A stretch of 64,000 nt of DNA from Dendrophyllia cribrosa. Its lineage: Eukaryota; Cnidaria; Anthozoa; Scleractinia; Dendrophylliidae. The notes under the pieces are model-generated. The model did not search any database and was not told where the DNA came from. It saw only the letters and a program-made list of their open reading frames with translations. Where the stretch lies: the NCBI GenBank assembly GCA_024195265.1, contig JAJLRJ010000004.1, positions 32,617,785-32,681,784 on the forward strand, read 5' to 3'. Position numbers and translations under genes: made by a program. Below are positions 23,101 to 31,318 of this stretch, piece after piece. The first letter of the stretch is position 1. Each line of letters starts with the position of its first letter.

Positions 23101-23748
23101 ATAAAGTGGTAATTGAACTTCGTGTCGTGCAATTTTGGTTTGAAATCATACTTGTGATTTCAAATCGAACTCGCGCTGCGCGCTCGTTCGATTTTGAAAT
23201 CACGCGTATGATTTCAGACCAAATTGCACCCCACTCAGTTCAATTACCATTATCTTTGGCTGCGGATGGCAAGGATGGAAATGGATTGCAACTTGAAAAA
23301 ATTGGCCAATTTTTTCAAGTTCCTCCCAAGAGTCGTGGAAAAATCGCAGAAAAACTTATTATGGTTTGTTCTTTCTTGAAGAAATCACTTGATATTATCT
23401 TCTTGGTGTTCTAAAAGCAATTTTATGTTTGAGCAAAGGTACTTTGTCATATATTTAGTGTATTTTGACCAAAACACAGCAAAATCTGCGTGACAATGCC
23501 CCTTTAAAGAGTCAAGTGTTATTCCCATTGCCCAATGGTATTTGATTTAAAAGTAGGTCTCTATAATCAAACGAGCAAGACTAAGCAAAGCTCGTTCTTT
23601 TGTTTTAGGTACGTTCCCCACCCTTGTTGCTGCCATGGCTGTGGTGGCCGCTGTTTGCGTCATGGGCGTGTCGTACTTCGCTTGGGACAAGAGGAAGCAA
23701 AAAGCTCTGCGTGATTACCAACGTCTTACTGTTTCCGCTGAAGAGTAG
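11092..23748 (+). CDS. PAN- and ZP-domain type I membrane protein (nine coding exons)
   Basis: Exons 11092-11167, 15030-15116, 17255-17389, 17814-18062, 19498-19536, 19929-19958, 21023-21605, 21847-22160 and 23609-23748 join in frame into 550 residues. Order: signal peptide (about 1-19, hydrophobic core after M-K-S); acidic region (26-99); Cys-rich PAN/apple-like module (about 105-182) with EEC..LC...PGC spacing; Pro/Thr linker (183-206); ZP domain (about 207-458) with paired cysteines and the CAVDDT start of its ZP-C half at 401-406; dibasic RRKR (459-462); transmembrane helix (about 508-530); 20-residue basic/acidic tail. Sequons N-V-T (208) and N-A-T (444) are present. ZP domains polymerise into extracellular filaments once the furin-type site is cut, so an extracellular-matrix or cell-coat role is likely; coral skeletal matrices contain ZP proteins, but that link is inference. 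All introns are GT..AG, and seven of the eight are phase 1. Confidence 0.9.
11168..15029 (+). other. ZP gene intron 1 (3.9 kb), with repeats
   Basis: No coding exon is seen inside. About 12260-13400 is a diverged copy of 28050-29060. About 12830-13030 carries a dispersed block with GTTTTCCCGCGCTTGGCGC that recurs at about 45055-45130. A G-rich stretch lies at 13445-13490. Confidence 0.6.
12260..13400 (+). repeat. Upstream copy of a partial tandem duplication
   Basis: Collinear with 28050-29060. Shared blocks include GCTTTTCTGTTTTTCGT, TTTTCAGGCCCCCGAG and ATTGGTTTAAAGGT or close variants. The offset between copies stays near 15.7-15.8 kb. The short frames here (12296-12490 and 12436-12660) are not conserved between copies, which argues against coding. 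Confidence 0.7.
15030..15116 (+). CDS. ZP gene exon 2 (acidic)
   Basis: Flanked by ccag| and G|gtagga, phase 1 to phase 1, 87 bases. It encodes a Glu/Asp-rich stretch (residues 26-54) including QKYEDELLDEM. It has no domain match that I recognise. Confidence 0.85.
15939..16029. repeat. Short foldback element in ZP intron 2
   Basis: TAATCTCGTACCCAGATCT at 15939-15957 is perfectly inverted at 16011-16029, with about 50 bases between. This is a miniature inverted-repeat structure in an intron of the ZP gene. A related CTCGTTCCCAGATCT lies at about 15678. Confidence 0.85.
16999..17093. repeat. (GTGA)n-type microsatellite in ZP intron 2
   Basis: Imperfect GTGA/GAGT tetranucleotide run about 160 bases upstream of exon 3. 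The minus-strand frame through it (16892-17107) simply reads the repeat as His/Leu/Thr/Ser and is not a gene. Confidence 0.9.
17255..17389 (+). CDS. ZP gene exon 3 (acidic)
   Basis: A long T-rich tract and cag| precede it and A|gtaagt follows; phase 1 to phase 1, 135 bases. It encodes residues 55-99, rich in Asp and Glu (DFDEDPTEVIDGEVV). Such acidity is typical of calcium-binding or matrix-facing linkers; that function is inference. Confidence 0.9.
17814..18062 (+). CDS. ZP gene exon 4 (PAN/apple-like module)
   Basis: Acceptor ttttttag| and donor G|gtacgt, phase 1 to phase 1, 249 bases; one complete module in one exon. It encodes residues 100-182 with cysteines in WC, EEC, LC, PGCNAVE and ACFWC contexts, which fits the PAN/apple fold. 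PAN modules bind proteins or carbohydrates. A frame running beyond 18062 reads into the intron and should not be used. Confidence 0.9.
18337..18437. repeat. Foldback element in ZP intron 4
   Basis: Roughly 40-base arms (GACTTTTGTCGGGCATATAG and its inverse CTATATGCCCGACAAAAGTC) separated by about 18 bases. This is a MITE-like hairpin with near-perfect arms. Confidence 0.9.
18752..18860. repeat. Terminal fragment of a dispersed DNA-transposon-like repeat
   Basis: ACAGTCAAACCTGTATCAAG resembles, inverted, GGAGGTTCGACTGTATAAGC at about 35852-35871. Such CAGTCRAACCT ends are often transposon termini. No partner end was found within intron 4, so this is a tentative fragment. Confidence 0.4.
19498..19536 (+). 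CDS. ZP gene exon 5 (Pro/Thr linker)
   Basis: Acceptor tttacag| and donor CAG|gtaggt, phase 1 to phase 1, only 39 bases. It encodes VPGPTPTRPTRPS, a probable O-glycosylated spacer. It is too short to be seen as an ORF and was found from phase and splice signals. Confidence 0.85.
19929..19958 (+). CDS. ZP gene exon 6 (Pro/Thr linker)
   Basis: Acceptor cttacag| and donor CAG|gtaaga, phase 1 to phase 1, a 30-base micro-exon encoding VTRPTIPIHP. Because it is symmetrical, skipping it or exon 5 would keep the frame and only change linker length. Confidence 0.82.
20291..20700 (+). repeat. 82-bp minisatellite, about 5 copies, in ZP intron 6
   Basis: The unit start TACCCTGCAGTC recurs at 20291, 20373, 20455, 20537 and 20619, exactly 82 bases apart. 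Units carry TGCGCATGCACTGTTATGTG and CACGATGGAATGTCAG. The array ends about 320 bases before the ZP exon. The open frame at 20590-20832 crosses its end and is not coding. Confidence 0.93.
21023..21605 (+). CDS. ZP gene exon 7 (ZP-N and inter-domain region)
   Basis: Starts after ggttgcag| so that exon 6 (phase 1) reads on as EVNVTCGKDEMWITIP, and ends GG|gtaaat in phase 2. It carries the ZP-N cysteines (TC, TKC, TEC, VCY) and the IPFSCYY segment typical of ZP proteins. A second acceptor 16 bases upstream (gacgcag| at 21006) would break the frame. The ATG at 21007 is not the start of translation. Confidence 0.92.
21847..22160 (+). CDS. ZP gene exon 8 (ZP-C and furin-type site)
   Basis: Acceptor ttttag| and donor G|gtaagt, phase 2 to phase 1, 314 bases. 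It begins GCAVDDTV, continues with the MHCKVIVC block that ends a ZP domain, then CAQGC and RRKRS (consensus cleavage site, residues 459-462), and finishes with an acidic stalk. Confidence 0.93.
22308..22701 (-). mobile_element. 3' fragment of an RTE-like non-LTR retrotransposon
   Basis: A minus-strand frame (22318-22701) ends in the C-terminal signature of RTE-like reverse-transcriptase ORFs: RRQLKFLGHILRK, GKRKSGRRK and an AQDRKQWRRIVADC tail. The plus-strand CTACTACTACTACT just outside corresponds to an (AGT)n 3' tail. The catalytic RT domain is absent, so this is a 5'-truncated dead copy. It lies in intron 8 of the ZP gene, antisense to it. Confidence 0.85.
22736..22852. repeat. Foldback element in ZP intron 8
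   Basis: ATGAAAAAGGTATCATCATG near the left end is matched inversely by CATGATAAAC..GCTTTTTCAT near 22817-22850, with TGTCACAAGCG and CGCTCGTGACA as inner partners. MITE-like. Confidence 0.6.
22858..23105. repeat. Inverted-repeat element in ZP intron 8
   Basis: TTTATTACATCCATTTTGAAA at 22858 is inverted at about 23084-23105 (TTTCAAAATGGATGTAATAAA). Inside are repeated GTGCGATTTATTCCC..ATCG blocks. It is a non-autonomous element directly abutting a second hairpin (23108-23253). Confidence 0.85.
23108..23253. repeat. Second foldback element in ZP intron 8
   Basis: GTGGTAATTGAACT is inverted at the right end as AGTTCAATTACCAT, and GAAATCATACTTGTGATTTC pairs with GAAATCACGCGTATGATTTC around a GCTGCGCGC loop. 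It forms a near-continuous hairpin of about 145 bases. Confidence 0.85.
23609..23748 (+). CDS. ZP gene exon 9 (transmembrane helix and tail)
   Basis: Acceptor ttgttttag| resumes in phase 1 as GTFPTLVAAMAVVAAVC. The hydrophobic span is about 23 residues, followed by WDKRKQK (stop-transfer) and a short tail ending VSAEE before TAG at 23746-23748. Confidence 0.93.
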
Positions 23749-23963
23749 CAACCTGAGAGGGCATCACACCGCTTCAGTTTCATAATATTTCCATTTATAA
23801 TATCAGCGATAGGTTAGATGACTTCTTAGGAGCATTGAACGATCAATGCAAGTGATAGATTTTTTTGGGACATTTTTCTCTTTTTCCTCTCCATAGGTTT
23901 CCACCTCAATACTGAAAAAATTTGCAATGGAATCAGCCTTCAATTAACTCGACCAAAGTTCGA

Positions 23964-23969
23964 AATAAA
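23964..23969 (+). terminator. Polyadenylation signal of the ZP gene
   Basis: AATAAA lies 215 bases after the stop codon, the first canonical hexamer downstream. It implies a 3' UTR of roughly 230-250 bases. Confidence 0.7.
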
Positions 23970-24198
23970 TTTAAAGGATGATTTCCTAACATTTTCACCT
24001 TTTTTTCCTTTGCGTGTAACACGCATTGGTAAAAATTCACAAAATAGAAAGGAATACTTCATAACAAGCTAAATTAGACTTTCAGTTATCCTCGCCTACC
24101 CTGTCGCTTATAGCTGTAACTTTTTGTTTCTTGTAATTTTTATCAATAGATTGCGAAGCAGTTTGAGATGTTTTCTTTCTTTTTATAATTGCTGTTTT

Positions 24199-24221
24199 AT
24201 ATATATATATATATATATATA
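24199..24221. repeat. (TA)n microsatellite
   Basis: About eleven uninterrupted AT dinucleotides. The rest of 23970-24396 shows nothing recognisable. Confidence 0.9.
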
Positions 24222-24396
24222 ATTTTTAAAATGTAGTGGTTTCTATTCTACAAGAGTTCTATGTTTTGAGAATTATCTCTGAAAACACGACCATCCTTTA
24301 CATTGAACTGGCATGTAATGGAAAAAATTGCAAATGAAGCAAAATATATTTACAACGCGAGCAAATCTAAGTGCCGAATTTTGGCGCTAGAGTTCT

Positions 24397-24414
24397 GGCC
24401 CCGGTTGTTCAAAA

Positions 24415-24451
<37 letters not shown>

Positions 24452-24490
24452 GTGGATAACGCAATTGGTTTTGCACACGTTTATCCGCTG

Positions 24491-24523
<33 letters not shown>

Positions 24524-24543
24524 CCTTTTGAACAACCGGGCCC
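24397..24543. repeat. Foldback MITE (GTGGATAACGCTATCCACC type)
   Basis: The outer arm CCGGTTGTTCAAAAGGTGGA is inverted at the right end; inner GATAAATC and ATCC/GGAT blocks also pair. It is about 147 bases, with arms covering nearly all of it and a short central spacer. No transposase. Confidence 0.9.
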
Positions 24544-24890
24544 TGTTGTAAAGTATACAATTAAAAAACCTTCTGGTATATCCAGTGATCATAAGCTTTT
24601 TGATGCAATTTTGTGCCAATCTCGCCCATGTGGAATGTAAGCCAGTAGGTTTTAGCCACCCTGAGGATATGTAGCCCTTTACCTCAGGCTACGCCCTCAG
24701 TGGATAAATAACGTAAGTAAGTTTTTAAAGTTAAAAAAATGTTATAAGTTGCCCTAAAAATTCACCAAACGTAGAAATAGCTCGAGGCCTTGCATGAGTG
24801 TTGTATGCGATCATCATGATGGGTACGTCCTTTTAACTGCTTGTACTGAAAGAAAATAAACAAGGTCACGAGAAAATGTCTGTTTATTCT

Positions 24891-25000
24891 GACCTGCCAG
24901 TCAGCTTTTTTTGGGGGGGAAGGAGGGGACAGAAGAACAGGACTTCTGACCTGCCAGTCAGCTTTTTTTTGGGGGGAAGGAGGGGACAGAAGAACAGGAA
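24891..25000 (+). repeat. 57-bp direct repeat, 2 copies
   Basis: GACCTGCCAGTCAGC recurs at 24891 and 24948, each followed by a T run, a G run and AGGAGGGGACAGAAGAACAGG. The minus-strand frame over it is just the repeat. Confidence 0.92.
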
Positions 25001-25559
25001 TGGATTTGGTTGTTAGCCAGCCCACACCTTATCGTTGATCTTTCGTTCCTTCCTTTGTGTGTTATAGCAGATCTATTCTTACAGAATAGAGCAAAGGTGC
25101 ATGAAATGAACCATTTGTTTCAAGCCTCAAATCATCTCCTCTAAAAGCTTGATCAAAAACGGGTGATCTTTGTGAGGTTTAAACGCTATTATTGACTCAG
25201 CTAAGATGTCATTCTTGTAATTTTTTGCGTCTGTTCTTGTATACAAGACCACTAGCAGATCCAGACTTCCATCCTAAGTGAGGGGTTGGGGGTTGGGCTG
25301 AGTGAATGGAGGGGTGAGAGGTTTAGTGGTTTATCCACCTAGGTAAACCACTAAAGACTACCTGAACAGTGCTGTAGCTTTACATTAGAAGAACATAGAG
25401 AACTCAAGAAGCTAGAATCGCTGTCGTATGTTGCCACAAGCAGCTCGAACTCCGGTGGCATCGATTTTGGAAAGTTAAGCAATGGATCGAAGTGTATCAT
25501 CCATTTGCGGTTCTGTCTATGTTAAGTTATGAACGTCACAAAAGCTTTGTCAAGGTTTG
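25001..25559. other. Non-coding interval, nothing recognised
   Basis: There is no plausible exon. A short palindrome, GTGGTTTATCCACCTAGG..AAACCACTAAA, lies at about 25325-25354. Confidence 0.45.
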
Positions 25560-25760
25560 GCTTGTGTTTTTGTAGTTAAAAAGCTTTTTCTTGTTTAAAT
25601 CCAGTCAAGCAAAAGCGATCTTGGTGGCGCATTTCGATAATACCGTCAATAATCTGACTTTTTCTCCTTGCAAACACGATTAAACCTATTCACTTTTAAC
25701 TGAGCTAATCTAAAATCTCAACTAAAATTAACTTAACAGAAAAAAATTAACTTAGGAGAA
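25560..25760 (+). repeat. Downstream copy of the ZP 5' flank (fragment 1)
   Basis: Alignable with about 9790-10000 (for example AAGCGATCTTGG here versus AAGTGATCTTGA, with AATAATACC and AAACACGATTAAAC versus AAACACGTTCACT). It lies at the same roughly 15.77 kb offset as fragment 2. Divergence is high. Confidence 0.5.
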
Positions 25761-26423
25761 GTTGTTTTACTTAGTAGAGTGTCATCAAATTAATACCATG
25801 GTCAGTTCTTATAAGACAAAGGCCAGTTTATAGTCATTTTTTATTCACTGAAAGGACTGTTTGATTAAGTACATGATTTTGCACACCCAAACAACAATTT
25901 GAAAACTGTCGAAACATTATTTGGAATATGTTATATAATAATAAAGACATTCGACAATGGGTTTGCTCGACAGCTAGGACCTGTTTACATCAGCTCACCC
26001 TGCGAGCCGGAATAAAACATAGATGCAAAATACCTAGGCCTGTTACTGATCTGCGTCCATTGAAGTGTGTCGGGCCATGTAACTGACAACATGCGCCAAA
26101 TTTCAAATTATCCTCCACAAAATGACAAGTTTGGCAAGACAATTAAAATGTCCACGAAGTTCTTTGAAATAAGACGGACACAAGTTTCTTACAAATTTCA
26201 ACAGTGTTCGGCCGCTTATAAAAAGGGATTCTTGGTCTGTCGCGTGTAGCCAGAGAAGGTATAGCAAAGTCGGGCTTACTTATCGATGTTCACACAAAAC
26301 TTGTTTTGATTAAATCGGACAGGTTGGGTTCCCAATTTATCATTTGGGCCGGCAAATGAAAAAGCTTAAAAACACGATAAAAAACTTGGCCCGACTAGCC
26401 AGTTCATCCTTACTTGACTGTTT

Positions 26424-27257
26424 CAGGGGCGGATCCAGGATTTTTTTTATGGGGGGTGGCTACGGGTATATGCCTATAATGTTTTTTTTAATTGCTGCAA
26501 TATAAATTAAAAAGAAAAAAAGAAAACTGTTAAAACCGATGCAGGGATTTCATTAAGGTCCATTAAGATTTTGAACAGGAGGGCACATGATTGGAAGGGC
26601 CGAAGGCCCATTCCCTCTAGGGGGTCCGGGGGCATGCCCCCCCCCCCCCCAGGGAAATTTTTAAATTTTAGTCTCCCGGAGATGCATTTTTCTGCATTTT
26701 GAAGCACGAACTTAAGCATCTTACTGTTGCTTGAAACATTGTATTTTATATGAATGTGAATATATGAAAATCATATATTTCACACATTGTCAGTTTGTTT
26801 GTTCAATCAAATGAATACAGATATCTGTAGTCATGGACATCAAGTTATCAAGTTGAGTACAAAAATATTGTTTAATTGACCATTCTGACCTTTTACCGGT
26901 CGCCATAACACACGTGGAACCTGTTTGCAACTCAGCGACATCATGCAGAACATAATGCAGAGCACTAAGCTGGCAATGCATTGTGGGGCGATTTCAGTTG
27001 TTTGTCACATTTCTTCTGTACGGGGAGCAACGAGAGGTAAATAAGCAATAACCTTATTGTTTTTTAAGTTGAAATATGCTTTATTTTTTAGAACACACAT
27101 CAAAAAGGCCAAGTTAGTAAATTATTTAACTTGTTGGTGAAAAAAAGCCGGTCAAATTTGCCCGGTGCCCGACTGCCCGGCCATTAATGAAACCCCTGCC
27201 GATGGTCTAAAGGGGGGTGGCTAGCCACCCAACCCACCCCGCTGAATCCGCCCATGC
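26424..27257. mobile_element. Non-autonomous element with GGGCGGATCCAGG-type ends
   Basis: The left end CAGGGGCGGATCCAGG is matched inversely by GCTGAATCCGCCCATGCC on the right, with inner GGGGGGTGGCTA also inverted. GTTT occurs immediately outside both ends, a possible target duplication. A third related end, CTGGATCCGCCACTAGTG, lies at about 27671. It has no transposase frame. It occupies the place where a copy of ZP exon 1 would be expected. Confidence 0.6.
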
Positions 27258-28049
27258 CGTTTACATACAACAAAAATAGCTCATCTAAAAAGATACATTA
27301 CGATTTATTCACAGTCAAAAGGTCGAATACATTGCCTGCACCAGAATGTTGCCTCACAGAAAAATATCCCTTAAGTCTCTGATTTTGCAGATGCTTAAAG
27401 AGGCAGGCATCCAGAAGTTATGTTAATGTTTAAAACATTATTAATTCTTAGAGAGTGCAAGGCTTAATTTAAGGTCTCGTGACGTCATATATAATTTTTG
27501 GAGTGTTGTTGCATAAACAGTTAAGCGTTATTTTCTTTATCTTGTAATAACTTACTAAGCCTAGAAAGAAACATATTTTTCGTTGTCGAAAACGCGTTCA
27601 ATAAATACCTCAAGAGTTCAATTCTACATTCAGATAGTTGTGCTTATCGATCAACTCCCCCGACCCTCCCCCTGGATCCGCCACTAGTGAGGTTTCCGAT
27701 TGCGAGCAATTATTAAATAGCTGGAATTTCAGAAGGGATGCAATGAGCTGCAATGGTCTTACTTTTTGGATGACAGGATGAAAAATACAAAGTTAACAAG
27801 TCGAATACAGCTATTAATTTGGTGTCTACTAAAAGCTGGTCATTGGTAGCCAATATTAAATGACATTTAAAAAAATTCCTGTCGACAATATTAAATTTGG
27901 CTTAGCTCCCAGTTTTAATAACACCATCTAAACTTTCTTTAAAATCGGCCCTTTGATGACAAAAGCACGCTGGCCTGACTCAGAGTTTAAAACGCCTGCG
28001 ACAGTAAAATAAATTGATCACATTATTTTAAATCACTGATTTCACAATG

Positions 28050-29060
28050 ATCAAGATGAATCCATTCTAGAAAATCATGCGCTTTTCTGTTTTTCGTTCT
28101 CGAACATGCAATGCGGAAAATTCCTTAAGAGAACGTCACAAAAGACTGTTATGAGCAATAGCTGTTTTCACAACTTTGTTTAAAAGGCTGTATTTTAATA
28201 AAATATCATCAGTTGTTCACAGTCGTCCAAGCGAAAACCATTTTGAAGGCCCCTCTGGCCGCTTTCGATTAACAGGTTTGAACAGTTACGGTTTGCTTAA
28301 ATCAGTTGTTTAAAACCACTTAGCTATTTTTCCGCCCTGGAGAAACAATAGAATCCTGTCAATACAATCCTGTAGCTCGGCTTGTTTGCTCCTTATTTCA
28401 CGCCAAGTTAAATTATTACTTTATAGAATTTGTTTTTATAAATTTGATCATTTTCGCGTGTAGACGAAAGTTTTAGTTACACACGGGTGCAATTTAATTA
28501 AGTTCAATAGTTTTATTAAAATAAATGATCTCAGGGATTGCGTTAGCTTTCATCATATCAAATTGTTTCAAATCAGGGGCAGAGTGGTCGAGAGGTTCAG
28601 TATAGCACCAGACTTGAAATCTCGATTTTGCAGGGTTACGTCCCGCTCAGACCACTACCTAGTGTTGTTTCACGTTAGATCTAAGTTCAACTCCTCGCCC
28701 ACTCTTGGAAATAGCCTGTTCAATTTGAAATAATTGTCTCTGGTGTTTCATATACTTAGCGTCATAACTCAAGTAAAAAACTGTGTATAAGAATAATGCT
28801 GATTTATCTGTTTAGGCTTGTTATTCTTATCAAAAACGCGAATGACTAAGATTGTTGTCACACAGTATTAAGCGCATGAAGATCAAAATCTGTGGTGACG
28901 CTTCATAGAATCTTTTCATTTAAAGCGGAAATTTTCAGGCCCCCGAGTCAAGTAAACAAACAGTTTATTAGTTGTTCTGACAGCAGTTTATTGTTTACCT
29001 GAGTGAAAAAATACCGAATGGTTTAAAGGTCATTGTTATACCTCCCAACTCAAACGTCTT
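28050..29060 (+). repeat. Downstream copy of ZP intron 1 (fragment 2)
   Basis: Collinear with 12260-13400. It contains GCTTTTCTGTTTTTCGTTCT, AAAGCGGAAATTTTCAGGCC and CCGAATGGTTTAAAGGT. It is interrupted by a SINE at 28577. Confidence 0.7.
28577..28690 (+). mobile_element. tRNA-Ser-derived SINE
   Basis: The head GGCAGAGTGGTCGAGAGGTT resembles the D-arm/A-box region of a serine tRNA. CAGACTTGAAATCT gives an anticodon arm with TGA, and GGGTTACGTCCCGCTC is a T-arm/B-box with one mismatch to the usual GGTTCRANNCC. No acceptor-stem pairing or intact tRNA fold is evident, so it is a SINE or tRNA pseudogene, not a working tRNA. Its 3' body is unresolved. Confidence 0.6.
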
Positions 29061-29252
29061 TTTTGATTGGACATGAACGTGTCACGTGCCATGGGTCAAA
29101 ACATTTTAACTCCCTGGGGCGAACGAAACTCACCAACTCCCAAGGTAGACAACTTTAACTTACGACTCGCACGTGATCAGATCGTGCGCCTTAAAACCTC
29201 GGCAAATTTCTGTGCCAGCCGCGTCAAGCACACATTTTTTTCTATATACAAT

Positions 29253-29604
29253 TTCAGGAGCCCATTACCCGGAGCGTGCAACTACCATAAATTCGTGCAA
29301 CGGCGTTTTTACAAGTAGGTTTATTTTTAGATAAGCCTTTCCCGCGAATTCGTTTCGGAAAGCCAATCACAAGCAATTACATAATTAATAACTATTCACA
29401 TGTTCACATTCCTGTGTGGCGAATGTCTGATTTCCAGTCGCTATGTGAATATGTGAATGTTATTAATTATGCAATTGCTTGTGATTGGTTTTCCGAAACC
29501 AATTCACGGGAAAGGCTTATCTAAAAATAAACCTACTTGTAAAAACGCCGTTTCACAGGCGTAGTATGGAAGTTGCACGCTCCGGGATTATGGGCTCCTG
29601 GCAA
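29253..29604. mobile_element. Long foldback MITE (CAGGAGCCCAT ends)
   Basis: Arms of about 160 bases: CAGGAGCCCATTACCCGGAG on the left, CTCCGGGATTATGGGCTCCTG on the right. Shared interior blocks include AACGGCGTTTTTACAAGTAG and CTTTCCCG. The unpaired centre is about 25 bases. CAATTT occurs next to both ends (29247 and 29606), a possible target duplication offset by one base. The frame at 29067-29318 enters the left arm and is not coding. Confidence 0.85.
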
Positions 29605-29944
29605 TTTATATAATTATTCGATTTTAACAAAACACTTAATCACTGGTCCCACGGAAACAGTGAGTTTATTTCCCCTCGACCCTCAAAGTTCTCCGAGGCG
29701 AAATGGGAGAAACAAAACTCACTGTTTCCCTTGGGGCCAGTCATAAAGTCCTTATTGGTCTTTATTGTATCCCAAGGTAACTACTTGGCAACCGATGTCA
29801 CATGTTTTGATCTTGTGTGTGAAAAAAGTGGTAAAATGGAGAGAGTAAAAAATAAGTAGGCCAGAAGAATGGGGAAAAGGCTGAATGTTCGATGAGAGGT
29901 GGGGGTGGGGGTACTCTACCTTGCCTGGCTTAAGTAATTGAAAT

Positions 29945-29945
29945 A

Positions 29946-29998
<53 letters not shown>
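29945..29998. repeat. (CAT)n microsatellite
   Basis: About 18 consecutive CAT/TCA trinucleotides. Confidence 0.95.
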
Positions 29999-30029
29999 CT
30001 TTATTAATGAGTCAGATGCAACACGTTTA

Positions 30030-30230
30030 TGCGATCGTAGGCTTATAAAATTGATACAAATGTGATCATTGGCTGCAGAGTCATTTCTGCCCAAGGATTT
30101 TGAGGTGTGTTAATATTAAGTTTCGAGATTAAAACGAATTTGACGGAAATGCTGTATTAAGTATTTAAGCTGACGAACGTATGAAGCACTGCGATTATGT
30201 ACGGAAGCTGCAGCTCATGCGCTTTAGGAA
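30030..30230 (+). repeat. Downstream copy of ZP intron 1 (fragment 3)
   Basis: Alignable with about 13570-13730: CTTATAAAATTG/ATTATAAAATTG, ACGAATTTGACGGAAATGCT/ACGAATTTGACTGAAATGTT and TATGAAGCACTGC/CATGAGGCACTGC. This carries the collinearity to within about 1.3 kb of the position of ZP exon 2. Confidence 0.6.
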
Positions 30231-30632
30231 AATCGTTCTACCACCGCTAGTTGGACAACGTATTAATACCACGAAAAAAGACGAAGCGTCTGAATGAAAA
30301 TATAGGCATATGAAAGGCTAGATATCTGTAAAATGAATTTTATCTTATTTAGTAATATAACTTCAATTATTCCTTTGTATACCATCTCAAGGAAAGGAAA
30401 ATAGCGTTTTTATATATTTAAAGAAAACACCATCTCTTTATTCCACGCCCCCATTGGCGTCTCCTTTAAGTGTTCCGGGAGCTTAACAGCGAATGGGAGT
30501 TTATTTGAAACACTCTTATGGAACTTATGGAACTGTGTACAATTGGTATCATATTTTTATGTTCTATGTTATGTTCTCACAAATGCTGTTCCCACTTTGC
30601 TACATTGCTGCACTGTAATAGGGACTAAACAG

Positions 30633-30663
30633 GAAAAGAAGCCCCATGTGGACGACGAGAATG
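30633..30663 (+). pseudogene. Possible exon relic downstream of the duplication
   Basis: aaacag| and G|gtaaga bracket 31 bases that could read EKKPHVDDEN, acidic like ZP exon 2, at roughly the place where a copy of exon 2 would lie. The phase (0 to 1) differs from exon 2 (1 to 1) and no further exons were found downstream. At best it is a decayed remnant; chance splice-like sites are an equally good explanation. Confidence 0.2.
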
Positions 30664-30910
30664 GTAAGATCAACTACGTCATAAGCTGGTGACAAGTACA
30701 GCCCTGACAGAGCAACGGATTTGCTGTGCAAACATTTTGAAACAAGAAATACTCGTTAATAACAATATTTGTCTTCAGATGTTAAATTTCCTTTTGAAAA
30801 TTTTATTTCGTCGGGGCTGTATTGTAAGTAGAAAAAAGGTGTGCAAATGATAAACTCGTGGATCGAAGTCTTATCTATCTCTATCCCATAACCAAAATGA
30901 AGATACTGAA

Positions 30911-31025
30911 CAGTATAGTATAGTACAGTACAGTACAGTACAGCATAAGTATAGTATAGTATAGTATAGTATAGTATAGTAGAGTATAGTATAGTATAGT
31001 ATAGTATAATATAGTATAGTATAGT
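30911..31025. repeat. (TATAG)n microsatellite with (ACAGT) variants
   Basis: Pentanucleotide array reading ATAGT/ACAGT. The minus-strand frame across it is a repetitive Tyr/Leu/Ile string. Confidence 0.95.
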
Positions 31026-31136
31026 TAACAACTATTCACCGAAGTGGATGTGGGTAGTGGTGTATATTTACCGAGCCGCGAAGCGGCGAGGTAAATATCC
31101 ACCACTACCCACCTACACTGAGGTTAATAGTTGTTT
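31023..31136. repeat. Foldback element around CCGCGAAGCGG
   Basis: TTAACAACTATTCACC is inverted as GGTTAATAGTTGTT, and GGGTAGTGGTGTATATTTACC as GGTAAATATCCACCACTACCC, around a CCGCGAAGCGG centre. A nearly perfect hairpin. Confidence 0.9.
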
Positions 31137-31318
31137 TAGTATATACTGAAACATTGAGATAATATAACGAAAATGATGCTTTTTAACTCATTTATTCCTG
31201 TCAACGATTACAATTTTCGCGCGCAAATTGCTGGGAGGTGAATAGCACTTGCTATTCCGAGTTTCAGTAGCCAATCAGAGCGCGCCAACAATGCTATCCA
31301 CTGTTTCAGTATATACTA
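31137..31318. repeat. Inverted-repeat element with TAGTATATACTGAAAC ends
   Basis: TAGTATATACTGAAAC at 31137 is perfectly inverted as GTTTCAGTATATACTA ending at 31318. It contains CCAATCAGAGCGCGC. It directly follows the preceding hairpin, so the two may form one composite element. Confidence 0.8.

Noticed and set aside
28577..28690. A functional tRNA-Ser gene
   Set aside because: The 5' and 3' ends do not pair into an acceptor stem and the B-box has a mismatch; better explained as a SINE.
29945..31025. CRISPR-like regular repeats
   Set aside because: These are simple microsatellites without spacers, in a eukaryotic genome.
30756..31031. Tyr/Leu/Ile-rich minus-strand frame
   Set aside because: A reading of the TATAG microsatellite.
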